The notes under the pieces are model-generated. The model saw nothing but the letters and a program-made list of their open reading frames with translations. It was not told the DNA's origin and made no database searches. A stretch of 64,000 nt of DNA from Leadbetterella sp. (lineage in GTDB: Bacteria; Bacteroidota; Bacteroidia; Cytophagales; Spirosomataceae), in NCBI GenBank assembly GCA_019638185.1, contig JAHBUH010000006.1, forward strand, positions 124,001 to 188,000, read 5' to 3'. The position numbers and the translations under genes are program-made. Positions 1 to 8,473 of the stretch are shown here, piece after piece (positions within the stretch are counted from its first letter, which is position 1; every line of letters begins with the position of its first letter).

Positions 1-963
1 CTGCACAGAAAATCCGGAAAGATAGAACACAAGAAATTTACGGACATCATTGACTACTTCGGCGACGGCGACGTGATGGTGGCTAACGACACCAAAGTAT
101 TCCCCGCCCGCCTGTACGGTTCCAAAGAGAAAACCGGCGCTAAAATAGAGGTTTTCCTGCTACGCGAGCTGAACCGCGAAATGCGCCTCTGGGATGTACT
201 GGTAGATCCGGCGCGGAAGATACGGGTAGGAAATAAGCTGTATTTCGGCGATAGCGACCTGGTGGCCGAGGTGATCGATAATACCACTTCCCGGGGTCGT
301 ACCATCCGTTTCCTCTTTGACGGTAATCACGAAGAGATGATGGCCGCCATCTACCAGCTGGGGGAAACGCCCATCCCGAAAGACATTCTCCAGCGCGAAG
401 TTGCTGACCATGACGAAGAACGTTTTCAGACCATCTTTGCCGCGCATGAAGGCGCTGTGGCGGCGCCTATAGCCGGTATGCACTTCACTAAAAATATTGT
501 GCGTAAGATGGAGATTAACGGCGTGGACTTTGTGCCGCTGACCCTGCACATCGGTATCGGTACTTTCCGCCAGGTGGAAGTGGAAGACCTCACAAAACAC
601 AAGACCGATTCGGAGAACTTTTCCATCCCGGATAAAACCTGCGATGTGGTAAACCACGCGCTGGACGAGGGTAAGCGGGTCTGCGCCATCGGAAGTACGT
701 CCCTGCGGGCCATGGAGTCATCAGTGTCAGCTAATAACCGTCTGAAGCCCCTGGATAACGCCTGGACAGATAAATTTATCTTCCCGCCCTTTGATTTCAA
801 GATCTCCAATGCACTCCTGACGAACTTCCATCTGCCGGAGTCTATCCTGCTGATGACCACCTGCGCTTTCGGCGGTTACGAAACGGTGATCGAAGCCTAC
901 CAGGTAGCCATCAAAGAGAAATACAAGTTCTTTACCTACGGTGACGCCATGCTCATCATCTAG
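1..963 (+). CDS. queA: S-adenosylmethionine:tRNA ribosyltransferase-isomerase, 5' end outside window
   Basis: QueA transfers the ribosyl moiety of SAM to 7-aminomethyl-7-deazaguanine in tRNA, the penultimate step of queuosine biosynthesis in the cytoplasm. The reading frame is open from the first base of the window and ends at TAG 961-963, so 320 residues are visible and roughly 30 N-terminal residues lie upstream. Recognisable family segments are [14 protein letters not shown] near the start of the visible part, [15 protein letters not shown] in the middle and [12 protein letters not shown] near the C-terminus. The in-frame ATG at 73 is internal and is not the true start. ispD follows 79 bp downstream on the same strand. 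The family call rests on these motifs and is very secure. Confidence 0.95.
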   Translation: MHRKSGKIEHKKFTDIIDYFGDGDVMVANDTKVFPARLYGSKEKTGAKIEVFLLRELNREMRLWDVLVDPARKIRVGNKLYFGDSDLVAEVIDNTTSRGRTIRFLFDGNHEEMMAAIYQLGETPIPKDILQREVADHDEERFQTIFAAHEGAVAAPIAGMHFTKNIVRKMEINGVDFVPLTLHIGIGTFRQVEVEDLTKHKTDSENFSIPDKTCDVVNHALDEGKRVCAIGSTSLRAMESSVSANNRLKPLDNAWTDKFIFPPFDFKISNALLTNFHLPESILLMTTCAFGGYETVIEAYQVAIKEKYKFFTYGDAMLII

Positions 964-1011
964 TGTCAACGCACAGATGCACCGCCCGTTCCGTAAGAAC
1001 ATCACCTCATA

Positions 1012-1033
1012 ACCACGGACGTCAGTCCGTGGT
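1012..1033. other. perfect 9-bp hairpin between queA and ispD
   Basis: ACCACGGAC (1012-1020) and GTCCGTGGT (1025-1033) are perfect complements around a GTCA loop. No T-tract follows, so it is not a classical intrinsic terminator. It lies only 9 bp before the ispD start codon and could modulate read-through or translation between the two genes. Confidence 0.5.
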
Positions 1034-1042
1034 CACAGTCCA

Positions 1043-1723
1043 ATGACCCGAAAAATCGCCATAATCGTAGCCAGCGGTACCGGAAGCCGAATGGGTGGAG
1101 ACATCCCGAAGCAGTTCCTGCCGCTCAAAGGCCGGCCGGTGCTGGTGCATACCCTGGAGAAGTTCCTGGCTATCAGCGGCTGTGAGATCATCCTGGCGCT
1201 CTCAGCTGAGGGCTTGGCCTACTGGGAGCCCATAGCCCGGGAATACCTGCCTGCCGATGCCCCCATTACCCTGGTTACCGGCGGTGAAACCCGCTTTCAT
1301 TCTGTAAAAAATGCGCTGGCGGCTATAGATGCGGGGGATGCCCTGGTGGCCATTCATGACGGGGTGCGGCCCTTTGTGAGCCTGAATATCCTGCTGAACG
1401 CCTTTGTGGCCGCTGAAAGCTTCGGGGCGGCCGTGGCCTGTGTGGACAGCAAAGACTCGGTGCGGGTAACCGAAGGCGCGGGGAACCGGGCCGTAGACCG
1501 CCGTACCGTTAAGCTGATCCAAACCCCCCAGACTTTTCGCCTGTCTGTGCTCAGAACCGCATTTGAAGTGCCCTACAGCGAGCACTTTACCGATGACGCC
1601 TCTGTGGTGGAACACAGCGGTCAGGCCATCCACCTCATAGAAGGCAGCTATTCCAATATCAAGATCACTACGCCGGAAGACCTGGCCCTGGGCGAGATTT
1701 TCCTGGGCCAAACAGCATTTTAA
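1043..1723 (+). CDS. ispD: 2-C-methyl-D-erythritol 4-phosphate cytidylyltransferase
   Basis: IspD couples MEP to CTP to give CDP-methylerythritol in the non-mevalonate isoprenoid pathway. The 226-residue protein has the usual family length. The nucleotide-binding loop ASGTGSRMGGDIPKQF sits at about residues 10-25; the family consensus begins AAGxGxRMG, and here the second Ala is Ser. HDGVRPFV at about residue 106 and the KITTPEDL segment near the C-terminus are also typical. The ATG at 1043 is the first plausible start and gives the glycine-rich loop at the expected position. The gene follows queA on the same strand and converges with pckA, with a strong hairpin between them. Confidence 0.95.
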   Translation: MTRKIAIIVASGTGSRMGGDIPKQFLPLKGRPVLVHTLEKFLAISGCEIILALSAEGLAYWEPIAREYLPADAPITLVTGGETRFHSVKNALAAIDAGDALVAIHDGVRPFVSLNILLNAFVAAESFGAAVACVDSKDSVRVTEGAGNRAVDRRTVKLIQTPQTFRLSVLRTAFEVPYSEHFTDDASVVEHSGQAIHLIEGSYSNIKITTPEDLALGEIFLGQTAF

Positions 1724-1822
1724 TCTATTTTAAACAAGGTACTGACGCGGGCAGGGGCTGGTTCAATGACGGGAAGGGGCCGCAGATCAGTTAATTCCCA
1801 TCCCTTTTCCGGAAGCGGGCAG

Positions 1823-1865
1823 GTTTTCTGACGGGAAGCCGGCCGGCCATTGGCCGTCAGAAAAC
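1823..1865. terminator. bidirectional terminator between ispD and pckA
   Basis: GTTTTCTGACGG (1823-1834) and CCGTCAGAAAAC (1854-1865) form a perfect 12-bp stem. The 19-nt loop contains the palindrome GGCCGGCC. The stem ends in A4/T4 runs and is followed by TTTTG, which suits termination of both convergent genes. Confidence 0.75.
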
Positions 1866-1889
1866 TTTTGCCCGAATCCATGTCCGGAG

Positions 1890-3398
1890 TTACATACTCA
1901 CCGGGATTTCAAATTTCTCAAAATTCTGCCGGAACCGCTCCGCCAGCTGACGGCTTTCCGCCTCGTACCGATCCTTATCGGTCCAGGTATTGGCCGGGTT
2001 AAGCAGGTAGGAGGGCACACCGGGGCAGCACAGCGGCATTTCCAGGTCAAAAATGGGGTGGGGCTGGGTAATGACCCCTTTCAGGCTGTTATTTAAAACG
2101 GCTTTGATCATGGCGCGGGTATAGCGCAGCTTAATGCGCTCGCCGGTGCCGTATCCGCCGCCTGTCCAGCCGGTGTTTACCATCCATACACTTACATCCT
2201 CATGACAGATCTTCTCTTTCAGCATTTCGGCATATACCTGCGGTGCAAGGGGCAGGAAAGGTGCGCCGAAACAGGTGCTGAACGTAGGTTTAGGCTCTTT
2301 TACGCCTTCCTCCGTACCGGCTATCCGGGCTGTGTACCCGCTCAGGAAGAAAAACATGGCCTGCTGCGCCGACAGCCGGCTCAGGGGCGGCAGCACCCCG
2401 AAGGCGTCACAGGTCAGGAAAAAAATATGGCTCGGAGTGCCCGCCACGGAAGGGATCACCGCCTGGTCTATGTAGCTCAGGGGGTAGCTCACCCGCGTAT
2501 TCTCTGTCACGGATCGATCCGCGTAATTAATGTTTTTACTGCCTTCCAGGAAAGTAACATTTTCCACCAGGGCTTGATCGCGGATGGCCTGAAAGATCTG
2601 GGGTTCTTTTTCGGCGGAAAGATCAATCACCTTGGCATAGCAGCCCCCTTCTATATTAAAAATGCCGGTGGCGGTCCAGGCGTGCTCATCGTCACCGATC
2701 AGCCGCCGTTCGGGATCGGCGCTGAGGGTGGTCTTGCCCGTTCCGCTCAGCCCGAAAAACAGGGCTACGTCACCGTCAGCGCCCCGGTTAGCGCTGCAGT
2801 GCATGGTCAGGACATTTTTTTCTTTGGGCAGCAGGTAGTTCATCACCGTAAACATTCCCTTTTTAATCTCACCGGTATAGCCCGTGCCGCCGATCAGGAT
2901 GGTTTTGTGAGCCAGGGAGATCACCGCAAAATTCTCCTGGCGCGTGCCATGCACGCCCGGGTCAGCCCGGAAATCCGGTGCCTGGAGGAGGGTCCACTCC
3001 GGGGTAAAGCGCTCATAGGCCTCCGGGCGGATAAACATATTGCAGACAAAAAGGCTGCTCTCGGGCCACTCGGTAATGCAGGTCACTGCTACGCGGTAAG
3101 CGGGATCTGCCCCTGCATACACCTCCTGCTGCCATACTTCTTCTTTCTGGTCCAGGTAGGCCAGCAGGTCTTCGCGTAACTTCAGGAAGTAAGTTTCTTC
3201 CAGCGGGATGTTAAATTCGTTCCAGTCGATGTGGCCTTCAGAAGCTTCTTCCCGTACAAAAAACTTGTCTTTCGGACTCCTGCCGGTAAACTTCCCGGTG
3301 CTGATCACCAGTGCGCCGCTCTGGCTGACCGTGGCCCGATCCAGGTGAAGACAGTGCTGCCGGAGTTCCGCCGGCGGAAGGTTTTTGTGAATGTTCAT
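1890..3398 (-). CDS. pckA: phosphoenolpyruvate carboxykinase (ATP)
   Basis: PckA converts oxaloacetate and ATP to PEP and CO2, the first committed step of gluconeogenesis. The 502-residue protein carries the substrate-binding segment TGRSPKDKF at about residues 37-45, the P-loop GLSGTGKTTLSADP at about 216-229 and the following GDDEHAW. GFTAR-type and RYTRAM segments lie in the C-terminal half. It is somewhat shorter at the N-terminus than the roughly 530-540 residues of well-known homologues, but the first visible residues already align with the family core. The gene stands alone, is divergent from the next gene and converges with ispD. The AT-rich 279-bp leader suggests its own promoter. 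Confidence 0.95.
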   Translation of the reverse strand: MNIHKNLPPAELRQHCLHLDRATVSQSGALVISTGKFTGRSPKDKFFVREEASEGHIDWNEFNIPLEETYFLKLREDLLAYLDQKEEVWQQEVYAGADPAYRVAVTCITEWPESSLFVCNMFIRPEAYERFTPEWTLLQAPDFRADPGVHGTRQENFAVISLAHKTILIGGTGYTGEIKKGMFTVMNYLLPKEKNVLTMHCSANRGADGDVALFFGLSGTGKTTLSADPERRLIGDDEHAWTATGIFNIEGGCYAKVIDLSAEKEPQIFQAIRDQALVENVTFLEGSKNINYADRSVTENTRVSYPLSYIDQAVIPSVAGTPSHIFFLTCDAFGVLPPLSRLSAQQAMFFFLSGYTARIAGTEEGVKEPKPTFSTCFGAPFLPLAPQVYAEMLKEKICHEDVSVWMVNTGWTGGGYGTGERIKLRYTRAMIKAVLNNSLKGVITQPHPIFDLEMPLCCPGVPSYLLNPANTWTDKDRYEAESRQLAERFRQNFEKFEIPVSM

Positions 3399-3502
3399 GG
3401 TGCCTGTTGATTAAATTAGGATTTAAGCCCTTTAATCCCCAATTTTGGCAGATGAAAGGGCATTATCCCGATTGATTTTATTGATGAAATATTTGTTTAA
3501 TG

Positions 3503-3510
3503 CAAAATTA
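3503..3510 (-). promoter_or_regulatory. candidate Bacteroidota -7 element upstream of pckA
   Basis: Read on the minus strand this is TAATTTTG, a full match to the TAnnTTTG -7 consensus. It would place the transcription start roughly 100 nt before the pckA ATG. No convincing -33 TTG at 19-21 bp was found, so support is partial. Confidence 0.35.
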
Positions 3511-3677
3511 TATAAAAATATCAGCAATAATTGCTTTAACAATAATTAAAAATTTTTATTAATTATTTAATGTTGATTCTTTTCAATAAGTTGATATTCA
3601 ATAAAATGTATTTGCATCCGTAGAATCCTTTTATTTTCCACTGCAATTTTTTCTTAGATAAGTCTAAAATTTGGTAT

Positions 3678-5006
3678 ATGAGAAAAATTATAAAATTTGT
3701 TTTGGTGGTGATAGCGGTGCTGATCCTGCTGGTGCTGGCTATGGTGCAGTGGATAGACCGTACGCCTTACACTGAAACCGCCCATTACAAAGCATGGAAA
3801 GAACAGGTAGCGGACCTTCCTGTACAAACGGGCGCCTGCCGGGTAGGCTGGGCCCTGGAAAACATCACCCCGGCCCAACCGGCACCCCTGGCGGGGTATG
3901 GCAAGCGCCGCGGCCGGCATTATGAAACGGTGCATGATTCGGTTTATGTGCGGTCGGTGGCCTTGGAAATAGGGGGCGGACAGGTGTTTTTTGTGTCGGC
4001 CGACCTGCTTTTTATCCCTCCCAAAGTAGCAGAGGCTGTAGAAAAGAAGCTGAAGAAGCAGGGAATAGGACTGAAAGACATTCACTTTTCGGCCACTCAC
4101 AGCCACAGCAGCATCGGGGGCTGGGAAAGCACCCTCACCGGCGAGCTGTTTGGCGGGAAGTACGATCCGGCCATCGTGGAATTCCTGGCTGAGCAGTTCT
4201 GTAAAGCCATCCTGGCCTCAGAGCAGGATCTCGCTGCCGGGAAGGTGAGTTATTCGGAAGTGATAGACGATGAAGACGTGCGTTACCGCATTAACCTGCC
4301 CGGCGGCCAGCGTGATAAGGAGATCCGGGCGCTGAGTTTTATGAAAAATAGCGGTGAGAAGGCTTACCTGATCACCTATTCGGCGCACAGCACCACACTG
4401 GGCGACGATAACCTCCAGCTCTCCCGCGATTACTCGGGGATTTTGGTGGATTCCCTCCGGCCGGCCTTTGCGCTCTACATGGCCGGTGCCGTGGCCGGTA
4501 TGGGTCCTGTGGAAAGAGGCAATACCGAGTTTGATGAGGCCCGGAATCAGGGCCTGAGCGTACTGCATCACTTCCTTCAGCGCCGGGAGACCGTACTGGG
4601 AGATACCCTGGTCTCCACCCGCATCCGTATTCCCCTGCCCGAACCCACTGCCCGCCTTACCCGGAACCTGGCCCTGCGCCCCTGGGTGTTTAAGCGGTTC
4701 TTTGGAGATTACGCCGCCTATCTGAAAGTAACCCAGGTGGGAAATACCCTGCTGCTGGGCATGCCGGCGGATTTCTCGGGCGAGATCATGGTGGAACTGG
4801 ATGAATACGCCCGGAAAAAGGGGCTAAATCTCATCATCACCAGCTTTAACGGGGGATATGTGGGTTATATCACGGCCGATAAACTCTACGATTCCGGCCA
4901 TTATGAAACCGTGACCATGTCGTGGTACGGTTATCAGAACGGCGGCTATTTCACCGAAATCTCAAAAGATATCATTGACCAGGTAACCGGTAAACAAACC
5001 AAATAA
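3678..5006 (+). CDS. neutral/alkaline non-lysosomal ceramidase-family membrane-anchored hydrolase
   Basis: The 442-residue protein starts with a basic patch and one transmembrane helix (about residues 4-24), giving a signal-anchor with the rest in the periplasm. The mature part begins with AGYGKRRGR (about 75-83) and contains a histidine-rich SATHSHSS segment (about 137-144), which in the neutral ceramidase family contributes zinc ligands. A GGYVGYI segment near the C-terminus is also typical. Family members hydrolyse the amide bond of ceramide. The actual substrate is unknown, and Bacteroidota carry many members of uncertain role. The stop codon overlaps the ATG of the next gene by one base, so the two are probably co-transcribed. 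Confidence 0.75.
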   Translation: MRKIIKFVLVVIAVLILLVLAMVQWIDRTPYTETAHYKAWKEQVADLPVQTGACRVGWALENITPAQPAPLAGYGKRRGRHYETVHDSVYVRSVALEIGGGQVFFVSADLLFIPPKVAEAVEKKLKKQGIGLKDIHFSATHSHSSIGGWESTLTGELFGGKYDPAIVEFLAEQFCKAILASEQDLAAGKVSYSEVIDDEDVRYRINLPGGQRDKEIRALSFMKNSGEKAYLITYSAHSTTLGDDNLQLSRDYSGILVDSLRPAFALYMAGAVAGMGPVERGNTEFDEARNQGLSVLHHFLQRRETVLGDTLVSTRIRIPLPEPTARLTRNLALRPWVFKRFFGDYAAYLKVTQVGNTLLLGMPADFSGEIMVELDEYARKKGLNLIITSFNGGYVGYITADKLYDSGHYETVTMSWYGYQNGGYFTEISKDIIDQVTGKQTK

Positions 5007-5548
5007 TGAAAATAGAAATTATATCCGGCAGCCCGCGCGAGGCCAGCATCACAGTCCGTATTGCCAAACACCTGCACGGCATTTTGAAAGAAAAAGAGGG
5101 AATAGAAACAGGGCTGATCGACGTCAGAGACTATGCCCTGCCCTTTGTACAGAAAGTATGGACCACTCCGGAGAAGGTGCCGGCCGAATTTAAAGAACTG
5201 GGTGACCGTATGTTTTCAGCCGATGCCTTCATCCTGGTTTCCCCGGAGTACAACGGGGGCTATTCTCCTGCCCTGAAAAACCTGCTGGATCACTTCCCCA
5301 AACAGAGCCATAAGGTCTTTGGTATTGCCACGGGTACAGACGGAGCCCTGGGAGCCATGCGCTCGGCCCAGCAGCTGGTGCAGCTGGTGGCGGCACTTTT
5401 TGGTGTCCTGAGCCCGCAGTTGCTCATCACACCCCATGCCGACAAGAAGTTTGATACCGAAGGGCATCTTTTGGAGAAGGATTTTCAAAAATCTATCGAT
5501 ACATTTGTCAGTGAGTTTTTATGGCTGGCAAAGAAGATATATACATAA
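5006..5548 (+). CDS. NADPH-dependent FMN reductase family protein
   Basis: This is a 180-residue flavodoxin-like oxidoreductase. The N-terminal IISGSPREAS loop (about residues 4-13) would bind the FMN phosphate. SPEYNGGYSPALKNLLDH (about 79-96) is the characteristic signature of the FMN_red family (azoreductase/ChrR/YieF type), which reduces quinones, azo dyes or flavins with NAD(P)H. The start codon overlaps the stop of the ceramidase-like gene (TAATGA), indicating translational coupling. The physiological acceptor cannot be told from the sequence. Confidence 0.85.
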   Translation: MKIEIISGSPREASITVRIAKHLHGILKEKEGIETGLIDVRDYALPFVQKVWTTPEKVPAEFKELGDRMFSADAFILVSPEYNGGYSPALKNLLDHFPKQSHKVFGIATGTDGALGAMRSAQQLVQLVAALFGVLSPQLLITPHADKKFDTEGHLLEKDFQKSIDTFVSEFLWLAKKIYT

Positions 5549-5567
5549 AATTTTAAACTTGAAAAAA

Positions 5568-6839
5568 ATGAATCTGTTTTCGTTGATCCTGTTTTTTGTT
5601 TCATTCTGCAAGGCACCGCAGGATGCCCCGAAGCCTCTTCCGGAAAATTGGGAGGCCATTCCTTTACAGGGAAACGGCTGGTTTTGTCACCCCTCAGCGG
5701 AGGGCCAGCAGAAGTTTGGTAAGAACGGCCTGCAGGGCTGGGCAGCCGCTGACGGTGATGCCTGCGTGTATTTCAGTGTTAATACCACCGGGGCGGTTCA
5801 GCTGGGCCTGAATGCCAAAGGCACGGGGGAAATCTCCGTCACCCTGAACGGCGAAACCCGTAGTGTGAAGGTAAGCGGGCAGGATTTTACGAAGATCGCG
5901 GCCGGGGCTTTTAAGGTAAAGAAGCCGGGCTACCAGACCGTAACCCTGCAAACTAAAGGCGGCGTGGATATCACTGATCTGCTGGTACAGGGCGATGCCC
6001 TGAAGCAGGGACTCACTTACGTAAAAGACGATTTCTACTGGGGCAGAAGGGGGCCTTCGGTTCACATGAAGTATGAAATGCCGGAAGATAAAGACTTCCG
6101 GTGGATTTATAATGAGATCACCGTTCCGGAGCATAATGACGTTATAGGAAGCTATTTTATGGCTAACGGCTTCGGTGAGGGGTATTTCGGTATCCAGGTA
6201 AATTCGGGAACGGAAAGGCGGATCCTGTTTTCCGTATGGAGCCCCTTTAAGACCGATGACCCCAAGAGCATCCCGGAAGACCAGCGTATTGTGATGCTGA
6301 AAAAAGGTGAGGGCGTAAATACGGGCGAGTTTGGTAACGAGGGCAGCGGCGGCCAGAGCTACAAGCGTTTTAACTGGAAGGCCGGCAATACCTACCGTTT
6401 CCTGACCCGGATAGAGCCTTCTTCCGTACAGGGAAGCACCGAGTATACCGCTTACTTCTTTGCCCCGGAAACCGGGAAATGGGAGCTGATCGCTTCATTC
6501 CGGCGGCCGGCTACGGTTACGTACGCCAAGCGTTTCCACTCTTTCCTGGAAAATTTTGTTACCGGTACGGGGCATATCCGGCGCGAAGTAGCGTTTTCTA
6601 ACCAGTGGGCGTGTGATACCAAAGGCGCTTGGACAGAGCTGACCAAAGCCCTGTATACGGCCGATGCCACCGCGCGCAAGGGGAACAGGATAGACTACGC
6701 CGCCGGCGTGAAAAACGGGAAATTCTTCCTGGCCAACTGCGGGTTTTTCTCCCCCAATGTGCCGTACGATACCGGTTTTGAGAGAAAGGCCGGTGGCACC
6801 GCGCCGGTGATAAACTTTGCGGAGATTGAGAAGCTCTGA
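5568..6839 (+). CDS. secreted DUF3472/DUF5077-type protein
   Basis: The reading frame extends upstream to 5436, but the ATG at 5568 is chosen. It follows the FMN-reductase stop by 19 bp and is the only start that gives an N-terminal signal peptide (hydrophobic residues 3-13). A Cys at residue 14 could be a lipidation site, although the VSFC box is imperfect. The 423-residue product looks like a DUF5077 beta-sandwich (about 30-145) followed by a DUF3472 domain (about 150-420, with FYWGRRGPSVHM near 158-169). These domains occur in secreted, probably carbohydrate-binding proteins of Bacteroidota. No catalytic residues are recognised and no enzymatic function is assigned. Confidence 0.7.
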   Translation: MNLFSLILFFVSFCKAPQDAPKPLPENWEAIPLQGNGWFCHPSAEGQQKFGKNGLQGWAAADGDACVYFSVNTTGAVQLGLNAKGTGEISVTLNGETRSVKVSGQDFTKIAAGAFKVKKPGYQTVTLQTKGGVDITDLLVQGDALKQGLTYVKDDFYWGRRGPSVHMKYEMPEDKDFRWIYNEITVPEHNDVIGSYFMANGFGEGYFGIQVNSGTERRILFSVWSPFKTDDPKSIPEDQRIVMLKKGEGVNTGEFGNEGSGGQSYKRFNWKAGNTYRFLTRIEPSSVQGSTEYTAYFFAPETGKWELIASFRRPATVTYAKRFHSFLENFVTGTGHIRREVAFSNQWACDTKGAWTELTKALYTADATARKGNRIDYAAGVKNGKFFLANCGFFSPNVPYDTGFERKAGGTAPVINFAEIEKL

Positions 6840-6941
6840 GAACCTTTCGTGGTTTCCTGGTGCCGCTTGTAAAGTTTTGAATCCCGGGAGAAACTGCGTA
6901 ACTTTAGGTTTTGTTTTGTTAGAAAATAATTAAATAAACAA

Positions 6942-7649
6942 ATGATTGGATTAGTAATTATTGGTGTTGTTTTCATGATCATCGGTTCCATTGTTTCCAG
7001 CCGGTTGAAAAGTAAGTTTGCCCAGTATTCGCAGGTCGGGCTTTCTAACGGCCTCAGCGGCGAGGCCATAGCCCGGAAAATGTTGAACGATAACGGGATA
7101 TATGACGTACAGATCACGCAGGTAGACGGCCAGCTGACCGACCACTATAACCCGCTAAACAAAACCGTGAACCTGAGCTCAGACGTATACCACGGCCGCA
7201 GTGCGGCCTCTGCCGCCGTAGCCGCCCATGAAGTGGGCCACGCCGTGCAGCACGCCCAGGCCTACGCTGCGCTGAAAATGCGTTCCGCCATGGTACCGGC
7301 CGTAAACATCGCCTCCCGCGTCATGGGTATGGCCAATATGTTCCTGATGTTTGGGGGTATCGCCATGCTGTCTCAGAATAACTCCATGGGTAACGTGTTG
7401 CTGATCGTGCTGATCGTGGCTAACCTGGCCCTGGCGCTGTTTGCCCTGATTACCCTGCCGGTGGAATTTGACGCCAGTAAGCGCGCCCTGAACTGGATGG
7501 AAACCCGTAACGTAGTTTCCCAGCGCGAGCACGCCATGGCCAAAGACGCCCTCAAATGGGCCGCCATGACCTACGTGGTAGGTGCCGCCGCCGCCATGGC
7601 AAACCTCATGTATTTTGTGATGATGTTTTTGGGGCGGAGGGAAAACTAA
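6942..7649 (+). CDS. YugP-type neutral zinc membrane metallopeptidase
   Basis: The 235-residue protein has an N-terminal membrane helix (about 2-18), a zinc-binding HEVGH motif at residues 96-100 inside AAHEVGHAVQHAQ, and two or three further hydrophobic helices (about 123-175 and 205-228). This matches the YugP/putative neutral zinc metallopeptidase family, integral membrane proteases with unknown substrates. It is monocistronic by spacing: 102 bp separate it from the preceding gene and a repeat-rich spacer follows. Confidence 0.85.
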   Translation: MIGLVIIGVVFMIIGSIVSSRLKSKFAQYSQVGLSNGLSGEAIARKMLNDNGIYDVQITQVDGQLTDHYNPLNKTVNLSSDVYHGRSAASAAVAAHEVGHAVQHAQAYAALKMRSAMVPAVNIASRVMGMANMFLMFGGIAMLSQNNSMGNVLLIVLIVANLALALFALITLPVEFDASKRALNWMETRNVVSQREHAMAKDALKWAAMTYVVGAAAAMANLMYFVMMFLGRREN

Positions 7650-7659
7650 GTAATGGTAA

Positions 7660-7738
7660 ATGGTTAATTGTTAATGATTGAAAATCCATAATTAACAATT
7701 AACCATTAATAATTAACCATTAATAATTAACCATTATT
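7660..7738. repeat. AT-rich inverted repeat followed by three tandem 14-bp units
   Basis: ATGGTTAATTGTTAAT (7660-7675) is perfectly complementary to 7691-7706, giving a 16-bp stem around a 15-nt loop. It runs into three tandem copies of AATTAACCATTAAT (7697-7710, 7711-7724 and 7725-7738, the last with one change). The final copy overlaps the stop codon of the convergent LytTR regulator gene. It probably acts as a bidirectional terminator and may be a dispersed intergenic repeat. Confidence 0.7.
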
Positions 7739-8471
7739 ACGGCGTTTTCACCACCGCTATCTGCTTTAAAAATTCCTGTTTCCTGTTCTGGGGGATGGGA
7801 ATTTTTTCTTTGTGGCCTTTGAGATGGATATGGGCGGCATCAAAGCGCTCAATGTGAGCAAGGTTAACCACATAGGAGCGCGACACCTGGAAGAAAGAGG
7901 GCGTGGCGAAGAACTGCATGAGGTAGCCGATGTTCATGGAAAACTTATAGGGAAGGGTGCGGCCCTGTACATAAATATTGACATAGGAGCCATCGGCCTC
8001 TATCATGCTGACCTCCTTTTTCTGAATCCTTTGGTGGCCCCGTTCGTAGGGCAGAAAAAGAGAATCAGCGGAAAGGGGATCGGCGTGGGTAGACTGGTTT
8101 TCTTTAAAATTACGGTAGGCCAGGTCCACTTGGAACGCCAGCTCTTTAGGCCGGTAGGGTTTCAGCAGGTAGGCGGCCGGGTGGGTCAGGGAGGCTTCCT
8201 TATAGGTATGGGGATCCGCATTGGCCGTCAGGAAAACAAAAGGAATATGGTAGTCGCTGTTAAGGAATGCCGCCACATCTACCCCGCCCATGGGCGAATT
8301 CTTCAGGTGAATGTCAATCAGCACCAGGTCAGGGATCCGGACATCAAGCAGCTCCTTGACCTCCTTAAAATTACGGGCAATACCGGTTACGGTGTAATGA
8401 TATTTTTCCAGGGTTTCTTTCAGGTCAGTAGCGGTGATGATCTCATCCTCTACAATCAGTATTTTTAGCAT
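7737..8471 (-). CDS. LytTR-family response regulator
   Basis: This is a 244-residue two-component response regulator. The N-terminal receiver domain (1-120) has the acidic pocket EDE at 8-10, the phosphoacceptor D53 in LIDIHL and the conserved Lys in LLKPYRP. The C-terminal LytTR DNA-binding domain (about 145-240) contains the typical SYVNIYV and FFQVSRSYVVNLAHI segments. The partner sensor kinase gene lies immediately upstream in the same orientation with a 2-bp gap, so the two form an operon. The target genes are unknown. Confidence 0.9.
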   Translation of the reverse strand: MLKILIVEDEIITATDLKETLEKYHYTVTGIARNFKEVKELLDVRIPDLVLIDIHLKNSPMGGVDVAAFLNSDYHIPFVFLTANADPHTYKEASLTHPAAYLLKPYRPKELAFQVDLAYRNFKENQSTHADPLSADSLFLPYERGHQRIQKKEVSMIEADGSYVNIYVQGRTLPYKFSMNIGYLMQFFATPSFFQVSRSYVVNLAHIERFDAAHIHLKGHKEKIPIPQNRKQEFLKQIAVVKTP

Positions 8472-8473
8472 AA

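Noticed and set aside
1012..1033. Intrinsic terminator between queA and ispD
   Set aside because: The 9-bp hairpin has no following T-tract and sits directly before the ispD start codon, so it is listed only as a hairpin.
2202..3179. 325-residue plus-strand ORF opposite pckA
   Set aside because: pckA has unambiguous P-loop and substrate motifs across the same stretch; the opposite frame has no recognisable domain.
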